Shown here: positions 6,240-8,388 of the stretch, in pieces
Layout: each line of letters opens with the position of its first letter
Numbering within the stretch: the stretch's first letter is position 1
Origin: Ruminococcus sp. CAG:403
Lineage (GTDB): Bacteria > Bacillota > Clostridia > Oscillospirales > Ruminococcaceae
NCBI GenBank assembly: GCA_000437255.1
Contig: FR899065.1
Location: forward strand, 5,211 to 13,598
DNA length: 8,388 bases
Reading direction: 5' to 3'
Translations under genes and position numbers: made by a program
Notes under the pieces: model-generated
The model's input: only the letters and a program-made list of their open reading frames with translations
Told to the model about the DNA's origin: nothing
The model's database searches: none

Positions 6240-7274
6240 ATGGCATCGACGGCACAAAGTCGTATTAAGTCGATTAGCTATGCCAAGTATGGATATATGT
6301 TCATCGCACCATTTTTCCTTGTTTACGCATTCTTCCAAGTATGGCCTCTTATCAATACCTTCCTGCTGAGCTTTCATGGCAATGGCGGAGACAATCAGCC
6401 GTTTGTAGGATTGGAGAATTATCAGACGCTTTTGTTTGGTGGGGATGACCGTAGAACACGTGCGTTTAATGTACAATTTTTCCAGGCATTCAAGAATACC
6501 ATTATTTTGTGGATCGGCAACTTTATTCCGCAGATTTTCCTCTCCTTGCTGCTTGCTGTTTGGTTTACAGATTCTAAATTGCATATTCCCGGAAAAGGTG
6601 CATTTAAGGTAATTATGTACCTGCCGAATATCATCACAGCTGTATCTGTTGCAGCGCTGTTTATGCGTTTTATGTCTAATACAGATACTTGTGCTGCTAA
6701 CACAATTTTGGGCATGATGGGAAAAGACACAATTAAATTTGAAAACGATCCAACATGGAGTAGAGGAATTGTCATGTTTATCCAGACCTGGTTATGGTTT
6801 GGTAATACCATGATTATGATGATGTCCGGTATCATGGGCATCAATCCGTCCTTGTTCGAAGCTGCAAATATCGATGGTGCAACCAGTGGCCAGATTTTGA
6901 GAAAAATCACACTGCCGCTGCTGCGTCCGATGGTTGTTTACACCTTGATCACTTCTATGATCGGTGGTTTGCAGATGTTCGATATTCCGTTCCTGTATCA
7001 TACTGCTGCCGGTGACATTAAGGATCACCTGCGTACCGTTGCTGTATTCGTTTACGAACAGTTCCGTGTCGGCAACAACGTACATAGCCAGCAGTACGGC
7101 ATCGCCGGTGCCGCTTCTATGATCTTGTTTGTTATCACAGTTATTTTGGGAAGCTTTGTTTTCATGATGAACCGTGATGCAGATGAAGCAAGAAAGAAGA
7201 AGGAAAGAAAAGAACTGGTAAAGGCGTATAAGCGTCAGCAGAAGCTTGCAAAGAATGGAGGCGTTGACATCTAA
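6240..7274 (+). CDS. Sugar ABC transporter permease, MalF/UgpA-type
   Basis: This 344-residue inner-membrane protein would form one half of the import channel. Six membrane segments are visible, roughly at 17-44, 86-110, 121-145, 176-200, 231-250 and 288-310. The EAA loop that docks the ATPase is present as EAANIDGATSGQILRKITLP (207-226), with the conserved Gly213 and the LP pair. It ends in an unusually basic tail (about 311-340, with many Lys/Arg). The start is ATG at 6240, with GAGAGGG at 6224-6230. The frame is open back to a TTG at 6162, but that lies inside the hairpin loop and has no ribosome binding site, so the longer form is rejected. Its stop codon overlaps the next gene's start. 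Confidence 0.93.
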   Translation: MASTAQSRIKSISYAKYGYMFIAPFFLVYAFFQVWPLINTFLLSFHGNGGDNQPFVGLENYQTLLFGGDDRRTRAFNVQFFQAFKNTIILWIGNFIPQIFLSLLLAVWFTDSKLHIPGKGAFKVIMYLPNIITAVSVAALFMRFMSNTDTCAANTILGMMGKDTIKFENDPTWSRGIVMFIQTWLWFGNTMIMMMSGIMGINPSLFEAANIDGATSGQILRKITLPLLRPMVVYTLITSMIGGLQMFDIPFLYHTAAGDIKDHLRTVAVFVYEQFRVGNNVHSQQYGIAGAASMILFVITVILGSFVFMMNRDADEARKKKERKELVKAYKRQQKLAKNGGVDI

Positions 7275-8161
7275 TGGAAAATGTAGGTGTAAAAGATAAT
7301 TATATCATGGTGCAGCGCATTAAATCCATACTTTGTTTTATTGTATGCCTGCTGTTAGCTGCTATTTGTATTGTACCGCTGTGGATCATGGTGTGTAACG
7401 CAACACACGCACGTGATTACTTGAGTACACATCCAATTAATTTCTGGTTTGGTGGAGATTTCGGAACCAACTTCTATAACATTTCCAAGGGTAATATGGC
7501 ACAATTTCCGGACTTCAATGTTTGGAGAGGCTATTTGAACTCCCTGATCATCGCAGGTGGATCTACTATTTTGACAGTATTCTTCTCTGCAATGACCGCT
7601 TATGGTTTGACCGTTTACAATTTCAAGATTCGTGACGGTGCATATACTGTAATCCTGGCTGTTATGATGGTGCCGATCCAGGTTGTATCAACTGGTTTCG
7701 TACAGTTCATGGTTGGTACTTTGGGTCTGGCAAACTCCTACATCCCGTTGATTGTACCTGCAATTGCAGCACCTGCGGTTGTATTCTACATGAGACAATA
7801 CATGAAGTCCTCCTTCCCGTTGGATATTGTAGAGGCTGCACGTATTGACGGATGCGGAGAATTCCGTACCTTCCTTTCCATCGCAATTCCGATGATGAAG
7901 CCGGCAGTTGCTGTACAGGCAATTTTCGCTTTCGTACAGAACTGGAACAACTACTATACACAGAACATGATTATTCTGAGTAGAACAAACCGTTACACCA
8001 TGCCGATCATGATCCAGAACGTTTTGGGTCAAGATAAGCACCCGGATGCTGGTGCACAGTATGCAGCTGTTGCATTGTCCATCATTCCGATCGTTGTAAT
8101 TTATCTCTGCCTCTCTCGTTTCATCGTTGCTGGTGTAGCACTGGGCGGCGTAAAGGAATAA
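7274..8161 (+). CDS. Sugar ABC transporter permease, MalG/UgpE-type
   Basis: This 295-residue membrane protein is the partner permease. Hydrophobic segments lie at about 17-40, 87-114, 124-148, 152-174, 208-226 and 262-285, fitting the six-helix MalG topology. The EAA loop reads EAARIDGCGEFRTFLSIAIP (187-206), with Gly193 and a terminal Pro206. The C-terminus GGVKE resembles the GxVKG ending common in this subfamily. The start ATG at 7274 overlaps the previous stop as TAATG, with GGAGG at 7257-7261, so the two permeases are translationally coupled. A later ATG at 7307 has no ribosome binding site. No ATPase gene follows before the terminator, so the pair must use an ATPase encoded elsewhere. 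Confidence 0.93.
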   Translation: MENVGVKDNYIMVQRIKSILCFIVCLLLAAICIVPLWIMVCNATHARDYLSTHPINFWFGGDFGTNFYNISKGNMAQFPDFNVWRGYLNSLIIAGGSTILTVFFSAMTAYGLTVYNFKIRDGAYTVILAVMMVPIQVVSTGFVQFMVGTLGLANSYIPLIVPAIAAPAVVFYMRQYMKSSFPLDIVEAARIDGCGEFRTFLSIAIPMMKPAVAVQAIFAFVQNWNNYYTQNMIILSRTNRYTMPIMIQNVLGQDKHPDAGAQYAAVALSIIPIVVIYLCLSRFIVAGVALGGVKE

Positions 8162-8183
8162 GTTTCTTTCAAAGAGTTACTAC

Positions 8184-8218
8184 AAAAAGCCATGGTAAGC
8201 AATTACCATGGCTTTTTT
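8184..8218 (+). terminator. Rho-independent terminator of the importer operon, likely bidirectional
   Basis: GCCATGGTAA (8189-8198) pairs perfectly with TTACCATGGC (8203-8212) around a GCAA loop. Five A (8184-8188) precede it and six T (8213-8218) follow, so it would work on either strand. It closes the importer transcription unit 22 nt after the last stop codon. Confidence 0.92.
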
Positions 8219-8388
8219 GATGCATGCTTTCCTTAGCAAGTTTCTTGTAAAGAAGAAAGAATCCCTTCCAGAAGCGTACTGGAAACGCCTCTAAGCCCTT
8301 TCCAGTTTTGTTAGGGGTAGTTCCTTATAAGAAAGTTGCAATGCTTTAAAGCGCAATAAAAAGCGCCTCTGTGCGGTCATTTTTCTGA
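8219..8388. other. Non-coding tail with several overlapping inverted repeats
   Basis: No gene can be supported. Inverted repeats include TTTCTT/AAGAAA (8241-8246 with 8253-8258), TTCCAG/CTGGAA (8266-8271 with 8279-8284), ACTGGAAA/TTTCCAGT (8278-8285 with 8299-8306), CCTCTAA/TTAGGGG (8288-8294 with 8311-8317, one G-U), the palindrome CTTATAAG (8324-8331) and GCTTTAAAGC (8342-8351). On the minus strand two frames are open from the right edge for a short way, ending at 8291 and near 8346, so the end of a convergent gene may begin just beyond the window. Confidence 0.4.

Noticed and set aside
8291..8388. C-terminal end of a convergent minus-strand gene at the right edge
   Set aside because: Two minus-strand frames stay open from the edge for 14 to 32 codons, and the bidirectional terminator would fit, but the stretch is too short to recognise or to tell from chance.

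Overview
The window looks like chromosome from a low-to-mid GC anaerobic Firmicute, probably class Clostridia and perhaps Oscillospiraceae/Ruminococcaceae. The grounds are strong AGGAGG-type ribosome binding sites, sigma-A-type promoters, a lipoprotein with a long Ser/Glu linker, a split-operon sugar ABC importer without its own ATPase, and a dehydrogenase/malic enzyme pair of the kind found in fermentative clostridia. This placement comes from sequence style, not from a database match. All confident genes lie on the + strand.

Layout. (1) Positions 1-1025 hold the 3' part of a HAD-superfamily hydrolase gene whose start lies off the left edge. (2) A good extended -10 promoter at 1034-1062 drives a two-gene operon. 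The first gene is an LDH/MDH-family dehydrogenase (GTG start at 1192) with malate-dehydrogenase-like Arg at the substrate-selecting position. The second, 20 nt downstream, is a malic enzyme. A strong terminator at 3356-3401 ends the unit. Together they could run oxaloacetate -> malate -> pyruvate + CO2, a malate shunt that moves reducing equivalents. (3) A membrane-anchored ComEA-like protein (3444-4265) has one canonical and one degenerate helix-hairpin-helix domain joined by an acidic linker. (4) A 334-nt non-coding region carries a sigma-A promoter (4435-4463) and a roughly 130-nt leader that can fold into three consecutive hairpins. (5) A carbohydrate importer operon follows: substrate-binding lipoprotein (4600-6105), a strong hairpin, then two permeases (6240-7274 and 7274-8161) that overlap by one base. 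A near-perfect, bidirectional terminator ends it at 8184-8218. (6) The last 170 nt carry no convincing gene but contain several overlapping inverted repeats.

The importer has no ATPase in its transcription unit, so it presumably uses a shared MsmX/MsmK-type ATPase encoded elsewhere. The hairpin between the binding protein and the permeases would suit unequal expression, with much binding protein and little permease.

I found no clear undescribed system. The points most worth a second look are the substrate identity of the dehydrogenase, the structured leader before the binding-protein gene, the two-domain ComEA variant, and the structured right-hand tail.
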